DNA of 64,000 bases from Planctomycetota bacterium (GTDB lineage Bacteria > Planctomycetota > J058): NCBI GenBank assembly GCA_023954375.1, contig JAMLIC010000031.1:42236-106235 (forward strand), written 5' to 3'. The position numbers were made by a program, and so were the translations under genes. Shown here piece by piece: positions 10,738 through 19,435 of this stretch. Each line of letters begins with the position of its first letter. Positions within the stretch are counted from its first letter, which is position 1. Below the pieces are notes generated by a model. The model was not told the origin of the DNA. It made no database searches and was given only the letters and a program-made list of their open reading frames with translations.

Positions 10738-10801
10738 GGGCGCCGGGCGGGCAGGGTCGCCCCTGACCCAACCCCGCTGGGTCGCCCGCCCCCGGGCGCC
10801 C
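10738..10801. repeat. Large GC-rich inverted repeat between divergent genes
   Basis: GGGCGCCGGGCGGGC (10738-10752) pairs imperfectly with GCCCGCC...GGGCGCCC (10784-10801), and inside it GACCCA (10765-10770) pairs perfectly with TGGGTC (10778-10783) over a 7-nt loop. The 64-nt structure fills the centre of the promoter region shared by the AI-2E transporter and the hybrid kinase. It could be a terminator-like barrier, a regulator site or a REP-type element; the sequence alone does not decide. Confidence 0.5.
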
Positions 10802-10849
10802 GCGGAAGCCCGGCTTGCGCCGCGCCGGCGGCTGGCCGAGGATCGCACC

Positions 10850-12859
10850 GTGTCCGACCCGCACACGGAGCTGCGCCGCCGGCTCGACGCCCTCGAGGAG
10901 GAGAACCGCGCGCTCCGGGCGCGCCTCGCCGCCCCGCCGATCGAGGAGGCGCCGGCGCAGGAGCTGCTCGACGCGGTCCTGCGCACGCACGTCTGCGCCG
11001 TGCTCGTGTTCGACCCCGACGGACGCGTCCGCTGGGCGAACGAGCGCGCCGAGCGGGTCCTGGGCCTCACCCGGAGCGCGCTGCTCGAGCGCACCTACGA
11101 CGACCCGGCCTGGCGCATCACGGCCGAGGACGGCGCCTCCATGCGCGACGAGGACCTCCCCTTCCGGCGCGTGCGCTCGAGCGGCGCGCCGGTCTTCGAC
11201 GTGCGCATGGCGATCGAGTGGCCCGACGGCCGCCGGAAGGTCCTCTCCGTCAACGGGGCCCCGCTCCATGACGCGCGGGGCGCCCTGCGGAGCCTCGTCT
11301 TCTCGGTGGCCGACGTGACGGACCTCCTGGCGGCGGAGCAGCGCGCGCGCGAGAGCGAGGCGGCCCTGCGCGCGGCGCTCAGCGCGGCCCGCGTCGGCAC
11401 GTGGTCGTGGGAGGTGGCCACCGGGGCGGTGCGCTGGTCGGAGAACGTCGAGGAGATCATGGGCCTCGCCCCCGGGACGTTCGCCGGGACCTACGAGGCC
11501 TACCTGGCGCTGGTCCCCGACGACGAGCGCCCGCGGCTCCTGCGCGAGATCGAGCGCAGCCTGGCCGGGGAGAGCGAGTCGTACCACGTCCTCCACGCGA
11601 TCCGCCCGCCCGGCGGCGAGCGCTGGCTCGCCTGCCGCGGGGACGTGGTCCGCGACCCCGGCGGCCGGCCGGTGCGGATGACCGGGACCGTGGCCGACGT
11701 CACCGACCGCAAGGTGCTCGACGAGCAGCTCCAGCGGGCGGCGCGCGTGGAGAGCATCGCGCGCCTGGCGGGGGGCGTGGCCCACGACATGAACAACGTC
11801 CTCACCGCCGTCCGCGGCTTCGTCGACCTGGCCGCCCAGCGGCTGCCGTCCACGAGCCCGGCCGCCGAGCTCCTGCGGGGCGCGGCGGCGGCGGCCGAGG
11901 GGGGGGCGGCGCTCACCCGGCAGCTGCTCACGGTCGCGCGCCGCCAGCCCGGCACCCCGCGCACCGTCGACGTGGGCGAGGTGGTCCGGCGCGCCGAGCC
12001 CGTGCTCCACCAGCTCCTCCGCGAGGACGTCGAGCTCGCGCTCGAGCTCGCCCCGGCGCCGACGCCGGTGTCGATCGACCCCGGCCAGCTCGAGCAGGTC
12101 CTCTTCAACCTGGCGACCAACGCCCGGGACGCCATGCCCCGCGGGGGGCGCCTCGTCGTGCGCACGTGCGCCGCGGACCTCGACGACGCGGCGGCCCGCG
12201 CCCTGCCCGGGCTCACGCCGGGGGCCCACGTCGTGCTCGAGGTGCGCGACACCGGCCACGGGATCGCCCCCGAGCACCTGGAGCGCCTGTTCGAGCCGTT
12301 CTTCACCACGAAGGCGCCGGGCAAGGGAACCGGGCTCGGCCTCCCGGCGTGCTACGGCGTGGTGCGCGAGCGCGGCGGGCACATCGGCGTCGAGAGCCGG
12401 CCCGGCGAGGGCGCCACGTTCACGATCCACCTTCCGCGCGCCCCGGGGCCCGCCGAGCCCCTCGACGCGCCTGCCGCCCTGCCCGCAACGCCGCGCCTGC
12501 GCGGCGTCGTGCTCGTCGTCGAGGACGAGCCGCTCGTGCGCGACATGCTCGAGGGGTGCCTGCGGGGGGCGGGCCTCGACGTGCTCGTGGCCCCCGACGG
12601 GCTCGCGGCGCTGGAGCGGCTGCGCGGCCACGAGGGCCCCCTCGACCTCCTCGTGTCGGACGTCGTCATGCCGCGGCTGGGCGGCGTCGCCCTCGCCGCC
12701 GAGGTGCGCTCCCTGCGCCCAGGGACGCGCATCCTCCTCCTCTCGGGCTACACCGACGACGCCGACGCGGCCAGCGCCGCGTCCGACGCGTTCCTCCCCA
12801 AGCCCTTCACCCGCGACGACCTCCTCGCCTGCGTCGCCGGCCTCCTCGAGCCGCGCTGA
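10850..12859 (+). CDS. Hybrid sensor histidine kinase (PAS-PAS-HisKA-HATPase-REC)
   Basis: 669 residues from GTG 10850 (MSDPHTELRRRL...), preferred because the upstream open frame is Arg/Pro-rich noise. Order: short coiled coil (~5-30), PAS domain (~35-150, VLVFDPDGRVRWANERAE), second PAS with PAC (~165-295, GTWSWEVATGAVRWSE), HisKA with the phospho-acceptor in VAHDMNN (His312), HATPase (NLATNARDAM, DTGHGI, GLGLPACYGVV) and a C-terminal receiver with acidic pocket VEDE and Asp604 in SDVVMP plus Lys in FLPKPF. No membrane span, so it senses cytoplasmic or soluble signals. The AHDMNN form is typical of kinases that pass phosphate to their own receiver. No cognate regulator gene adjoins it. Confidence 0.92.
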   Translation: MSDPHTELRRRLDALEEENRALRARLAAPPIEEAPAQELLDAVLRTHVCAVLVFDPDGRVRWANERAERVLGLTRSALLERTYDDPAWRITAEDGASMRDEDLPFRRVRSSGAPVFDVRMAIEWPDGRRKVLSVNGAPLHDARGALRSLVFSVADVTDLLAAEQRARESEAALRAALSAARVGTWSWEVATGAVRWSENVEEIMGLAPGTFAGTYEAYLALVPDDERPRLLREIERSLAGESESYHVLHAIRPPGGERWLACRGDVVRDPGGRPVRMTGTVADVTDRKVLDEQLQRAARVESIARLAGGVAHDMNNVLTAVRGFVDLAAQRLPSTSPAAELLRGAAAAAEGGAALTRQLLTVARRQPGTPRTVDVGEVVRRAEPVLHQLLREDVELALELAPAPTPVSIDPGQLEQVLFNLATNARDAMPRGGRLVVRTCAADLDDAAARALPGLTPGAHVVLEVRDTGHGIAPEHLERLFEPFFTTKAPGKGTGLGLPACYGVVRERGGHIGVESRPGEGATFTIHLPRAPGPAEPLDAPAALPATPRLRGVVLVVEDEPLVRDMLEGCLRGAGLDVLVAPDGLAALERLRGHEGPLDLLVSDVVMPRLGGVALAAEVRSLRPGTRILLLSGYTDDADAASAASDAFLPKPFTRDDLLACVAGLLEPR

Positions 12860-12883
12860 CGCGGCGCCGGATACGCTGACGAC

Positions 12884-14578
12884 ATGGTCGAGCACCCCGT
12901 CTTCCTCGAGGTGACGATCCTCCTGGCGCTCGCCGCCGGCTTGGGCCTGCTCGGCCTGGCCCTGCGGCAGCCGCTGATCGTGGCCTTCCTGGCCGTGGGG
13001 ATCGTCGCCGGGCCGGGCGCCCTGGGGGTGATCCGCTCGACGGAGTACGTCGGGCTCCTGGCCGAGATCGGCGTCTCCGTGCTCCTGTTCGTCGTCGGCC
13101 TGAAGCTCGACCTCGGCCTCGTGCGCACGCTCGGCAAGGTCGCCGTCGCGACCGGCCTGGGCCAGGTGTCGTTCACCTCGCTCTTCGGCCTGCTCCTGTG
13201 CCTCGCGCTCGGGCTCGACCTGGTCACGAGCGTCTACGTCGCCGTCGCGCTGACGTTCTCGAGCACGATCATCATCGTCAAGCTCCTGAGCGATAAGCGC
13301 GAGGTCGACGCCCTGCACGGGCGGATCGCGCTCGGCTTCCTGATCGTGCAGGACCTCGTGGTCGTGTTCGCCATGATCGCGCTCTCCACGCTCGGCGTCG
13401 GCCTGCCCGGAGCCGAGCCGGGCGCCAGCGGCGCGCTGCTCCGGGTCCTCGGCGGCGGCGCCGTCCTGCTCGTCGTGCTGCTCCTGTTCATCCGCTTCCT
13501 GGCCGAGCGCCTGCTCTCCGTGGTCGCCCGCGTGCCGGAGCTGCTCGTCACCTTCGGGATCGCCTGGGCCGTCGGCCTGGCCGCCGTCACCGACCTGCTC
13601 GGGCTCGGCAAGGAGCTGGGCGGCCTGCTCGCCGGCGTGGCGTTCGCCTCGACCTCGTTCCGCGACGCCGTCGCCTCGCGCCTGGGGCCCCTGCGCGACT
13701 TCCTCCTCCTCTTCTTCTTCGTCGGGCTGGGCATGCAGCTCGAGCTGGCGCTGCTCGGCGCCCAGGTGCCGGCGGCGGTCGCCCTGTCGCTCTTCGTGCT
13801 GATCGGCAACCCGCTGATCGTCATGGTGATCATGGGCTACATGGGCTACCGCAAGCGCACCGGCTTCCTCGCCGGCCTGACCGTGGCCCAGATCAGCGAG
13901 TTCTCGCTCATCTTCATGGCCATGGGCCGGAGCCTCGGCCACGTCCAGGCGGAGAGCATCGGCCTGGTCACCCTCGTCGGCCTGCTCACGATCACGCTCT
14001 CGACCTACATGATCCTCTACTCGCAGGCGCTCTACCGCTGGTGCGAGCCGTTGCTCGGCCCGTTCGAGCGGCGCGTGCCCTACCGCGAGGAGGCGGGCGT
14101 CGCGCCCGCGCCGGGCGAGCGGGCCGACGTGGTCATGATCGGCCTCGGCCGCTACGGCCGCTCCCTCACGCACGGCCTCGAGCAGCGCGGGCTGACCGTC
14201 GTCGGCGTGGACGTGGACCCCGAGGTCGTGCGCGCCCGGCGCGCCGCCGGCAGGCCCGCCCTCTACGGCGACGCGGCCGACCCGGGGCTCGTGGCCGAGC
14301 TGCCCCTCGCCCCGCCGCCCTGGGTCGTGATCGCGGTCCCGCCGCACCCCATGGGCCTGAGCCACGCCGACCCGAGACGGGCGCTCCTGCACGCCCTGCG
14401 CGAGCGAGGGGTCGAGAAGGTCGGCGTGATCGCCCGCGACGAGGACGAGGCGGGGGAGCTGGCGCGGCTCGGCGCCGCTCTCGTCCTCCAGCCGTTCCCG
14501 GACGCCGCCGTGCGGGCGGTCGAGCGGATCACGTCTGAGATGAGTGATGCGCTCGCGAGGGGGGCGCGATCGGCGTAA
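12884..14578 (+). CDS. CPA2-family monovalent cation:proton antiporter (KefB/YbaL-like) with TrkA_N domain
   Basis: 564 residues. Residues ~5-385 form 12-13 hydrophobic spans of a Na+/H+ exchanger fold, including AFLAVGIVAGPGALG, GVSVLLFVVGLKLDL and the FLIVQDLVVVF segment with the conserved QD pair. Residues ~415-530 are a Rossmann TrkA_N domain (VVMIGLGRYGRSL, then VDVDPEVV) that binds NAD(H) and gates transport in KefB-type proteins. The likely role is K+ or Na+ efflux coupled to H+. It starts 24 nt after the hybrid kinase stop and may be read with it. Confidence 0.9.
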   Translation: MVEHPVFLEVTILLALAAGLGLLGLALRQPLIVAFLAVGIVAGPGALGVIRSTEYVGLLAEIGVSVLLFVVGLKLDLGLVRTLGKVAVATGLGQVSFTSLFGLLLCLALGLDLVTSVYVAVALTFSSTIIIVKLLSDKREVDALHGRIALGFLIVQDLVVVFAMIALSTLGVGLPGAEPGASGALLRVLGGGAVLLVVLLLFIRFLAERLLSVVARVPELLVTFGIAWAVGLAAVTDLLGLGKELGGLLAGVAFASTSFRDAVASRLGPLRDFLLLFFFVGLGMQLELALLGAQVPAAVALSLFVLIGNPLIVMVIMGYMGYRKRTGFLAGLTVAQISEFSLIFMAMGRSLGHVQAESIGLVTLVGLLTITLSTYMILYSQALYRWCEPLLGPFERRVPYREEAGVAPAPGERADVVMIGLGRYGRSLTHGLEQRGLTVVGVDVDPEVVRARRAAGRPALYGDAADPGLVAELPLAPPPWVVIAVPPHPMGLSHADPRRALLHALRERGVEKVGVIARDEDEAGELARLGAALVLQPFPDAAVRAVERITSEMSDALARGARSA

Positions 14579-14668
14579 GTGCCCGGACCATGGCGTTCGG
14601 CCCGTTCCGCGCCTCCCACACGCTGCGCTCTGGCGGGTCGAGCACGAGCGGCGGAACGAAAGTTCTCG

Positions 14669-14698
14669 CTCTGCGCCTCCTCTGCGACCTCTGCGTCC
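14669..14698. repeat. Short-unit intergenic repeat (CTCTGCG x3)
   Basis: Three copies of CTCTGCG spaced 9-11 nt apart lie in the 159-bp gap between the antiporter and hypE genes. The rest of that gap (14579-14737) shows no gene, and no clear terminator. The unit resembles the CCGAGG-type units found inside menC at 26827-26862 when that is read on the other strand (CCTCGGT), so both may belong to one family of dispersed short-unit repeats. Confidence 0.45.
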
Positions 14699-14737
14699 AA
14701 TCGACTCGAATGAAGACTGCTGTGAGCTCCCGGCTGA

Positions 14738-15787
14738 TCAGCAGATCCGCGGCAGCGGGTCCGTGAGCGGCAGCTCGACCGTGCGCCGCCCGCCGATCGC
14801 CGTGCGGACCGTCAGCCCGCCGGGCCGGCCGGCGACGAAGCGGCCGACGTCCGCGGCGTGGCGCCCGAGCGGGTGCGCGCGCCAGGCGGCCAGGGCGGCG
14901 TCGACCTCGCCCGGCGGGACGACCGCGCACAGCTTGCCCTCGTTGGCCACGAACAGCGGGTCGAGGCCGAGGAGCTCGAGCGCGCCCCGCGCCGGCCCGG
15001 ACACGGGGAGCCTCGCCTCCTCGAGCTCCGCCGCCAGGCCCGCCCGCTGGCCCAGCTCGACCAGCGCGGCCGCGAGCCCGCCGCGGGTGGGGTCGCGCAG
15101 GCAGCGGGTCGCCGGCGCCGCGGCCAGGAGCGCCTGCGCCAGCTCGAACAGCGGCGCCGTGTCGCTCCGGAGCTCGTCGCCGAGGCCCAGGCGCTCGCGC
15201 GCGGCGAGCACGGCGACGCCGTGGTCGCCGAGCGTGCCCGAGACGAGGACGCGGTCGCCCTCGCGGCAGGCGGCCGCCGTCAGGCGGCGCGCCCCGGGCG
15301 GCAGGAGGCCGACGCCGCTCGTCGTCACGTAGAGCCCGTCGCCCTTCCCGCGCTGGACGACCTTCGTGTCGCCGGTGACGACGGCCACGCCGGCCGCCTG
15401 CGCCGCGCGCCGCATGGAGGCGACGACGCGCGCCAGGTCGGCCAGGGGCAGGCCCTCCTCGAGCACGAACGCCGCGCTCAGGTAGAGCGGCCGCGCGCCG
15501 GCGCAGGCGAGGTCGTTGACGGTGCCGTTCACGGCCAGCTCGCCCACGTCGCCGCCGGGGAAGAACAGCGGGCTGACGACGAAGGCGTCGGTGCTGAAGG
15601 CCAGCGCCTGCCCGCCGACGTCGACCACGGCCTGGTCGTCGCGCGCGTGCAGGGCCGGGTGGTCGAACGCCGGGAGGAGCACCTCCTCGAGCAGCCGGTG
15701 CGAGAGGCGACCGCCGCCGCCGTGGCCCATGACCACCTCGCCCGCGGGCGGCGGCAGGGGGACGGGGCAGGCGGGCTCGTCGCTCAT
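14738..15787 (-). CDS. hypE: Hydrogenase maturation protein HypE
   Basis: 349 residues, normal length, AIR-synthase (PurM) fold. Contains GHGGGGRLSHRLLEEVLLPAF near the start, AFSTDAFVVSPLFFPGGDVG, and the ATP-site GDTKVVQRGKGDG. It ends in PRIC; the terminal Cys is the residue that HypF carbamoylates and HypE dehydrates to a thiocyanate, giving the CN ligand of [NiFe] hydrogenase. The ATG at 15787 overlaps the hypD stop (ATGA). Last gene of hypC-D-E. Confidence 0.96.
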   Translation of the reverse strand: MSDEPACPVPLPPPAGEVVMGHGGGGRLSHRLLEEVLLPAFDHPALHARDDQAVVDVGGQALAFSTDAFVVSPLFFPGGDVGELAVNGTVNDLACAGARPLYLSAAFVLEEGLPLADLARVVASMRRAAQAAGVAVVTGDTKVVQRGKGDGLYVTTSGVGLLPPGARRLTAAACREGDRVLVSGTLGDHGVAVLAARERLGLGDELRSDTAPLFELAQALLAAAPATRCLRDPTRGGLAAALVELGQRAGLAAELEEARLPVSGPARGALELLGLDPLFVANEGKLCAVVPPGEVDAALAAWRAHPLGRHAADVGRFVAGRPGGLTVRTAIGGRRTVELPLTDPLPRIC

Positions 15788-16869
15788 CGACGACCGTAGG
15801 CGTGGTAGGCCGCGCAGGCGCCCTCGGCCGAGACCATGGTCGCGCCGAGCGGCCGCTCGGGGGTGCAGTCGGTGCCGAAGGCGGGGCACTCCGTCGGCTT
15901 CGCGTCGCCCGCGAGCACCCGCCCGCTGATGCACACCGGGCTCTCGCGCGCCTCGAGCCCGGCGACCTCGAAGCGGCGCGCGGCGTCGAAGTCGGCGTAG
16001 GCGTCCGACAGGCGCAGGGCGCCCTCGGGGATCGGGCCGATCCCGCGCCAGGGGCGGGTGACCGGGGCGAAGACGTCGGCCACGAGCTCGAGCGAGCGCG
16101 GGTTGCCGCCGTCGGGCACGACCCGGGCGTACTGGTTCTCGACCTCGTGGCGGCCGGCCTCGAGCTGGCGCACGCAGCGCAGGAGCCCGTCGAGCAGGTC
16201 GACCGGCTCGAAGCCCGTGACGACGATCGGCACCCGGTAGCGCGCCGTGAGGGCCCGGTACTCCTCGAGGCCGACGACGGTGCACACGTGCCCGGGGCCG
16301 AGGAAGCCCTGCACGCGGCTGGCGGGCCGCTCGAGCACGGCGGCGATCGCCGGCGGCACGCGCACGTGGGCGCAGAGGACCGAGAAGTTCTCCACGCCCA
16401 GCCGCCGCGCCTGCTGCACCGCCACCGCCGTCGCCGGCGCGGTCGTCTCGAAGCCCACGGCGAAGAACACGACCTGCCGGCCGGGCAGCTCGCGCGCCAG
16501 GCGCAGGGCGTCGAGCGGCGCGTAGACGACGCGGACGTCGGCGCCTCGGCCGCGGCAGCGGAGGAGGTCGTCCTGCGAGCCGGGCACGCGGAGCATGTCG
16601 CCGAACGAGGTGAACACCACGCCCGGCGTCGCGGCGATCGCGTGGGCCTGGTCGATCAGCTCGACCGGCGTCACGCACACGGGGCACCCGGGGCCGTGGA
16701 CGAGCTCGACCTGCCCCTCGAGCAGCTCGTCGAGCCCGGCGCGCAGGATCGCGTGCGTCTGGCCGCCGCACACCTCCATGATCGTCCAGCGCCGCGTGGC
16801 GGCCTCGCGCAGGGCGGCGACGAGGCCGCGGGCGACGTCCGAGCGGCGGTACTCGTCGACGAACCTCAC
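15784..16869 (-). CDS. hypD: Hydrogenase maturation protein HypD
   Basis: 361 residues from a GTG start that overlaps the hypC stop (GTGA). Conserved HypD signatures are present: MEVCGGQTHAI, HGPGCPVCVTP, FFAVGFETTAPATA, LCAHVRVPPA, and the C-terminal cluster-binding Cys region (SPVCISGRVLAGDAKPTECP, FGTDCTPE). HypD holds a [4Fe-4S] cluster and, with HypC, assembles the Fe(CN)2CO unit. Overlap with both neighbours by 4 nt indicates strict co-translation. Confidence 0.97.
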   Translation of the reverse strand: MRFVDEYRRSDVARGLVAALREAATRRWTIMEVCGGQTHAILRAGLDELLEGQVELVHGPGCPVCVTPVELIDQAHAIAATPGVVFTSFGDMLRVPGSQDDLLRCRGRGADVRVVYAPLDALRLARELPGRQVVFFAVGFETTAPATAVAVQQARRLGVENFSVLCAHVRVPPAIAAVLERPASRVQGFLGPGHVCTVVGLEEYRALTARYRVPIVVTGFEPVDLLDGLLRCVRQLEAGRHEVENQYARVVPDGGNPRSLELVADVFAPVTRPWRGIGPIPEGALRLSDAYADFDAARRFEVAGLEARESPVCISGRVLAGDAKPTECPAFGTDCTPERPLGATMVSAEGACAAYHAYGRR

Positions 16870-17108
16870 GCCCCGCCCTCCTCGAGCTCGCCCAGCTCCT
16901 CCAGGAGGGCGAACGTGCGCCGCGCCTCGGCCTCGTCGACGACCGACAGGGCGAAGCCCACGTGCACGATCACGTAGTCCCCGACCTTCGCGTGCGGCAC
17001 GCCGTCGAGGACGGCCTCGCGGGTGACCCCGCCGAAGCGGACGCGGCCGACGCGCAGGCCATCGACCTCGCGCACGTCCTCCAGGAGACCGGGGACCGCC
17101 AGGCACAT
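16866..17108 (-). CDS. hypC: Hydrogenase assembly chaperone HypC
   Basis: 80 residues starting MCLAVPG; Cys2 after removal or exposure of the initiator Met is the residue that binds the iron centre and the hydrogenase large-subunit precursor. The family core VGDYVIVHVGFALSVVDEAEA is intact, with an acidic tail. First gene of the hypCDE transcript; its start is only ~27 bp from the divergent hypF start, so both promoters must overlap neighbouring coding DNA or each other. Confidence 0.96.
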   Translation of the reverse strand: MCLAVPGLLEDVREVDGLRVGRVRFGGVTREAVLDGVPHAKVGDYVIVHVGFALSVVDEAEARRTFALLEELGELEEGGA

Positions 17109-17135
17109 GCCCGTGATGGTCGCGTAGGATGCGCG

Positions 17136-19412
17136 GTGGTGCAACCGACCGCGGCCAGGCTCGAGGTCGACGTGCGCGGCCGCGTGCAGGGCGTCGGCTT
17201 CCGGCCGTTCGTCCACCGGCTCGCGACCTCGCTCGGCCTGCGGGGCTCGGTGCGTAACCGCGGCGCCCACGTGTGGGTCGAGGCCGAGGGGCCGCCCGGC
17301 GCGCTGGCGCGGCTGGTCGAGGGGCTGCGCGGCGCGGCGCCCGCGCCGGCCCGCGTCGACGAGGTCGTCGCGCGCGAGGGGCTTCCGCGCGGGCTCGGGC
17401 CGTTCGCGGTCGCGGCCTCCGACCCGGCCGACGTCGACGGCGAGCTGCCACCGGACCTGGGCCCGTGCCCCGCGTGCCTGGCCGAGGTCGCGGACCCCGT
17501 CGGGCGGCGTGCGGGCTACGCCTTCACCTCGTGCACCGCCTGCGGGCCCCGCTACACGACCACGCGCGCCCTGCCCTACGACCGCACGCGCACGGCGTGG
17601 GCGGCGTTCCCCCCGTGCGCCGCGTGCCGGCGGGAGTACGACGACCCGACCGACCGGCGGTTCCACGTCGAGGCGCAGGCCTGCCCCGCGTGCGGGCCGC
17701 GGCTCGCGTTCGAGCGCGGCGCCGAGCGCGCGACGGGCGCGGCCGCCCTCGCGCGCGCCCGGGAGGTCGTCGACGAGGGCGGCGTCCTGGCGCTGCTCGG
17801 CGTCGGCGGCTGGCAGCTCGCCTGCCTGGCGAGCGACGCGCGCGCCGTGGCGCGGCTCCGCGCGGGCAAGGCGCGGCCGCACAAGCCCCTGGCCCTGTGT
17901 GCGCGCGACCTGGCGCACGTCGAGCAGGTCGCGCACCTGCCGCCGGGCGCGGCCGACGCCCTCGCCTCCCCGTCGCGCCCGATCGTGCTCCTGCCGGCGC
18001 GGCCCGGGGCCGTCGCGGCGGAGGTCGCGCCCGGGCTCGCCGAGGTCGGCGTCATGCTCCCGGCGTCGCCCCTGCACGCGCTCCTGCTCGAGGGAGCGGC
18101 GGCGCCCTGGGTGCTCACGAGCGGGAACCGCCGCGGCGAGCCGCTGCTCGTCGACCGGGCGCGCGCGCGGGAGGAGCTCGCGGCGGTCGCCGACGCCTTC
18201 CTCGACCACGACCGCCCGGTCGTGGCCCGCGCCGACGACTCCGTCGTGCAGCTGCACCGCGGCCGCCCGCGGCTCCTGCGGCGGGCGCGCGGCTTCGTCC
18301 CCCGCGCCCTGGCGCTGCCCGTCGGCGGCCCCGACGTCCTCGCCGTGGGCGGCGACCTCAAGGGCGCGGTGTGCGTCGCGACGCGCGGCCGCGCGACCCT
18401 CTCGCCGCACCTGGGCGACCTCACGCGCCCCGAGGTCGAGGGCGCGCTGCGCGAGGCGGTCGACCACCTGCTCGCGCTCACCGGCGCGCGGCCCGAGGTC
18501 GTCGCCTGCGACCTCCACCCGGACTACGTGTCGTCGCGCGTCGCGCGCGACCTGGGCCTCCCCGTCGTCGCCGTGCAGCACCACCACGCGCACGCGGCCG
18601 CCTGCCTGGTCGAGCACGGGCGCACCGGCCCGGCGCTGGCGCTCGTCCTCGACGGCGCGGGGCACGGCGAGGACGGGACGACCTGGGGCGGCGAGCTGCT
18701 CCTGTGCGACCTGCGCGCGGCGAGGCGGCTGGGGCGCCTGCGGCCGGTGGCGCTCCCCGGCGGCGACCGCGCCGCGCGCGAGCCGTGGCGGGTGGCGGTG
18801 GCGCACCTCGTCGACGCCGGGCTCGAGCCCGTCGTCCCCGGCGTGGACCCCGGGCGCGCGGCGCAGGTCCGGGCGCTCCTCGGCAGCCGCGCGGTCAGCC
18901 CGCTCGCCTCGAGCGCTGGGCGGCTGTTCGACGCCGTCGCGGCCCTGTGCGGGCTGCGGCGCGAGACGACCTACGAGGGCCAGGCGGCGGTGGAGCTCGA
19001 GGCGGCGTGCGGACAGGGGGACGACGGCGCCTATCCGTGCCCCGTGCTCGACGCGGGCGACCTGCTCGAGCTCGACACGCGGCCGCTCGTGCGCGCCGTC
19101 GCCCTCGACCTCGCCCGGGGCGCGCCCGTGGCCGAGGTCGCCGCCCGCTTCCACGCGGGCCTGGCGGCCGGGCTGGTGCAGCTGGTCCTCGGCGCCGGGG
19201 CGGACGTTCCGGAGGCGGTCGCGCTCACGGGCGGCGCGTTCGCCAACCGGCGGCTGCTCGCCGCCCTCGAGGACGGCCTCGCGGCGGCTGGCCGCGAGGC
19301 GCTCACGCCGTGGGAGCTCCCGCCCGGCGACGGCGGCCTGAGCCTCGGCCAGGCCGCCGTCGCGCGGGCGCGCCTGGAAACGGGCGGTGGTCCCCTCGGC
19401 GCGAGCGGCTAG
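17136..19412 (+). CDS. hypF: Carbamoyltransferase HypF
   Basis: 758 residues from GTG 17136 (AGGA lies 6 nt upstream; GTG 17139 is also possible). Domains in order: acylphosphatase-like (GRVQGVGFRPFVHRLA), two CxxC zinc-finger pairs (CPACLAEV, CTACGPRY, then CAACRREY and CPACGPRL), YrdC/Sua5-like domain, and the Kae1-like C-terminal domain with VQHHHAHAAACLVEHG and metal ligands. It uses carbamoyl phosphate and ATP to load the HypE C-terminal Cys. Transcribed away from hypCDE. No hypA, hypB or hydrogenase subunit genes are in the window, so the target enzyme lies elsewhere. Confidence 0.96.
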   Translation: MVQPTAARLEVDVRGRVQGVGFRPFVHRLATSLGLRGSVRNRGAHVWVEAEGPPGALARLVEGLRGAAPAPARVDEVVAREGLPRGLGPFAVAASDPADVDGELPPDLGPCPACLAEVADPVGRRAGYAFTSCTACGPRYTTTRALPYDRTRTAWAAFPPCAACRREYDDPTDRRFHVEAQACPACGPRLAFERGAERATGAAALARAREVVDEGGVLALLGVGGWQLACLASDARAVARLRAGKARPHKPLALCARDLAHVEQVAHLPPGAADALASPSRPIVLLPARPGAVAAEVAPGLAEVGVMLPASPLHALLLEGAAAPWVLTSGNRRGEPLLVDRARAREELAAVADAFLDHDRPVVARADDSVVQLHRGRPRLLRRARGFVPRALALPVGGPDVLAVGGDLKGAVCVATRGRATLSPHLGDLTRPEVEGALREAVDHLLALTGARPEVVACDLHPDYVSSRVARDLGLPVVAVQHHHAHAAACLVEHGRTGPALALVLDGAGHGEDGTTWGGELLLCDLRAARRLGRLRPVALPGGDRAAREPWRVAVAHLVDAGLEPVVPGVDPGRAAQVRALLGSRAVSPLASSAGRLFDAVAALCGLRRETTYEGQAAVELEAACGQGDDGAYPCPVLDAGDLLELDTRPLVRAVALDLARGAPVAEVAARFHAGLAAGLVQLVLGAGADVPEAVALTGGAFANRRLLAALEDGLAAAGREALTPWELPPGDGGLSLGQAAVARARLETGGGPLGASG

Positions 19413-19435
19413 GCTCGGGGCCGGGAGGACCTCGG

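Noticed and set aside
10481..14392. A 1303-codon minus-strand frame opposite the hybrid kinase and the antiporter
   Set aside because: Pure shadow: Asp/Glu/His/Arg-rich low complexity mirroring two clear plus-strand genes.
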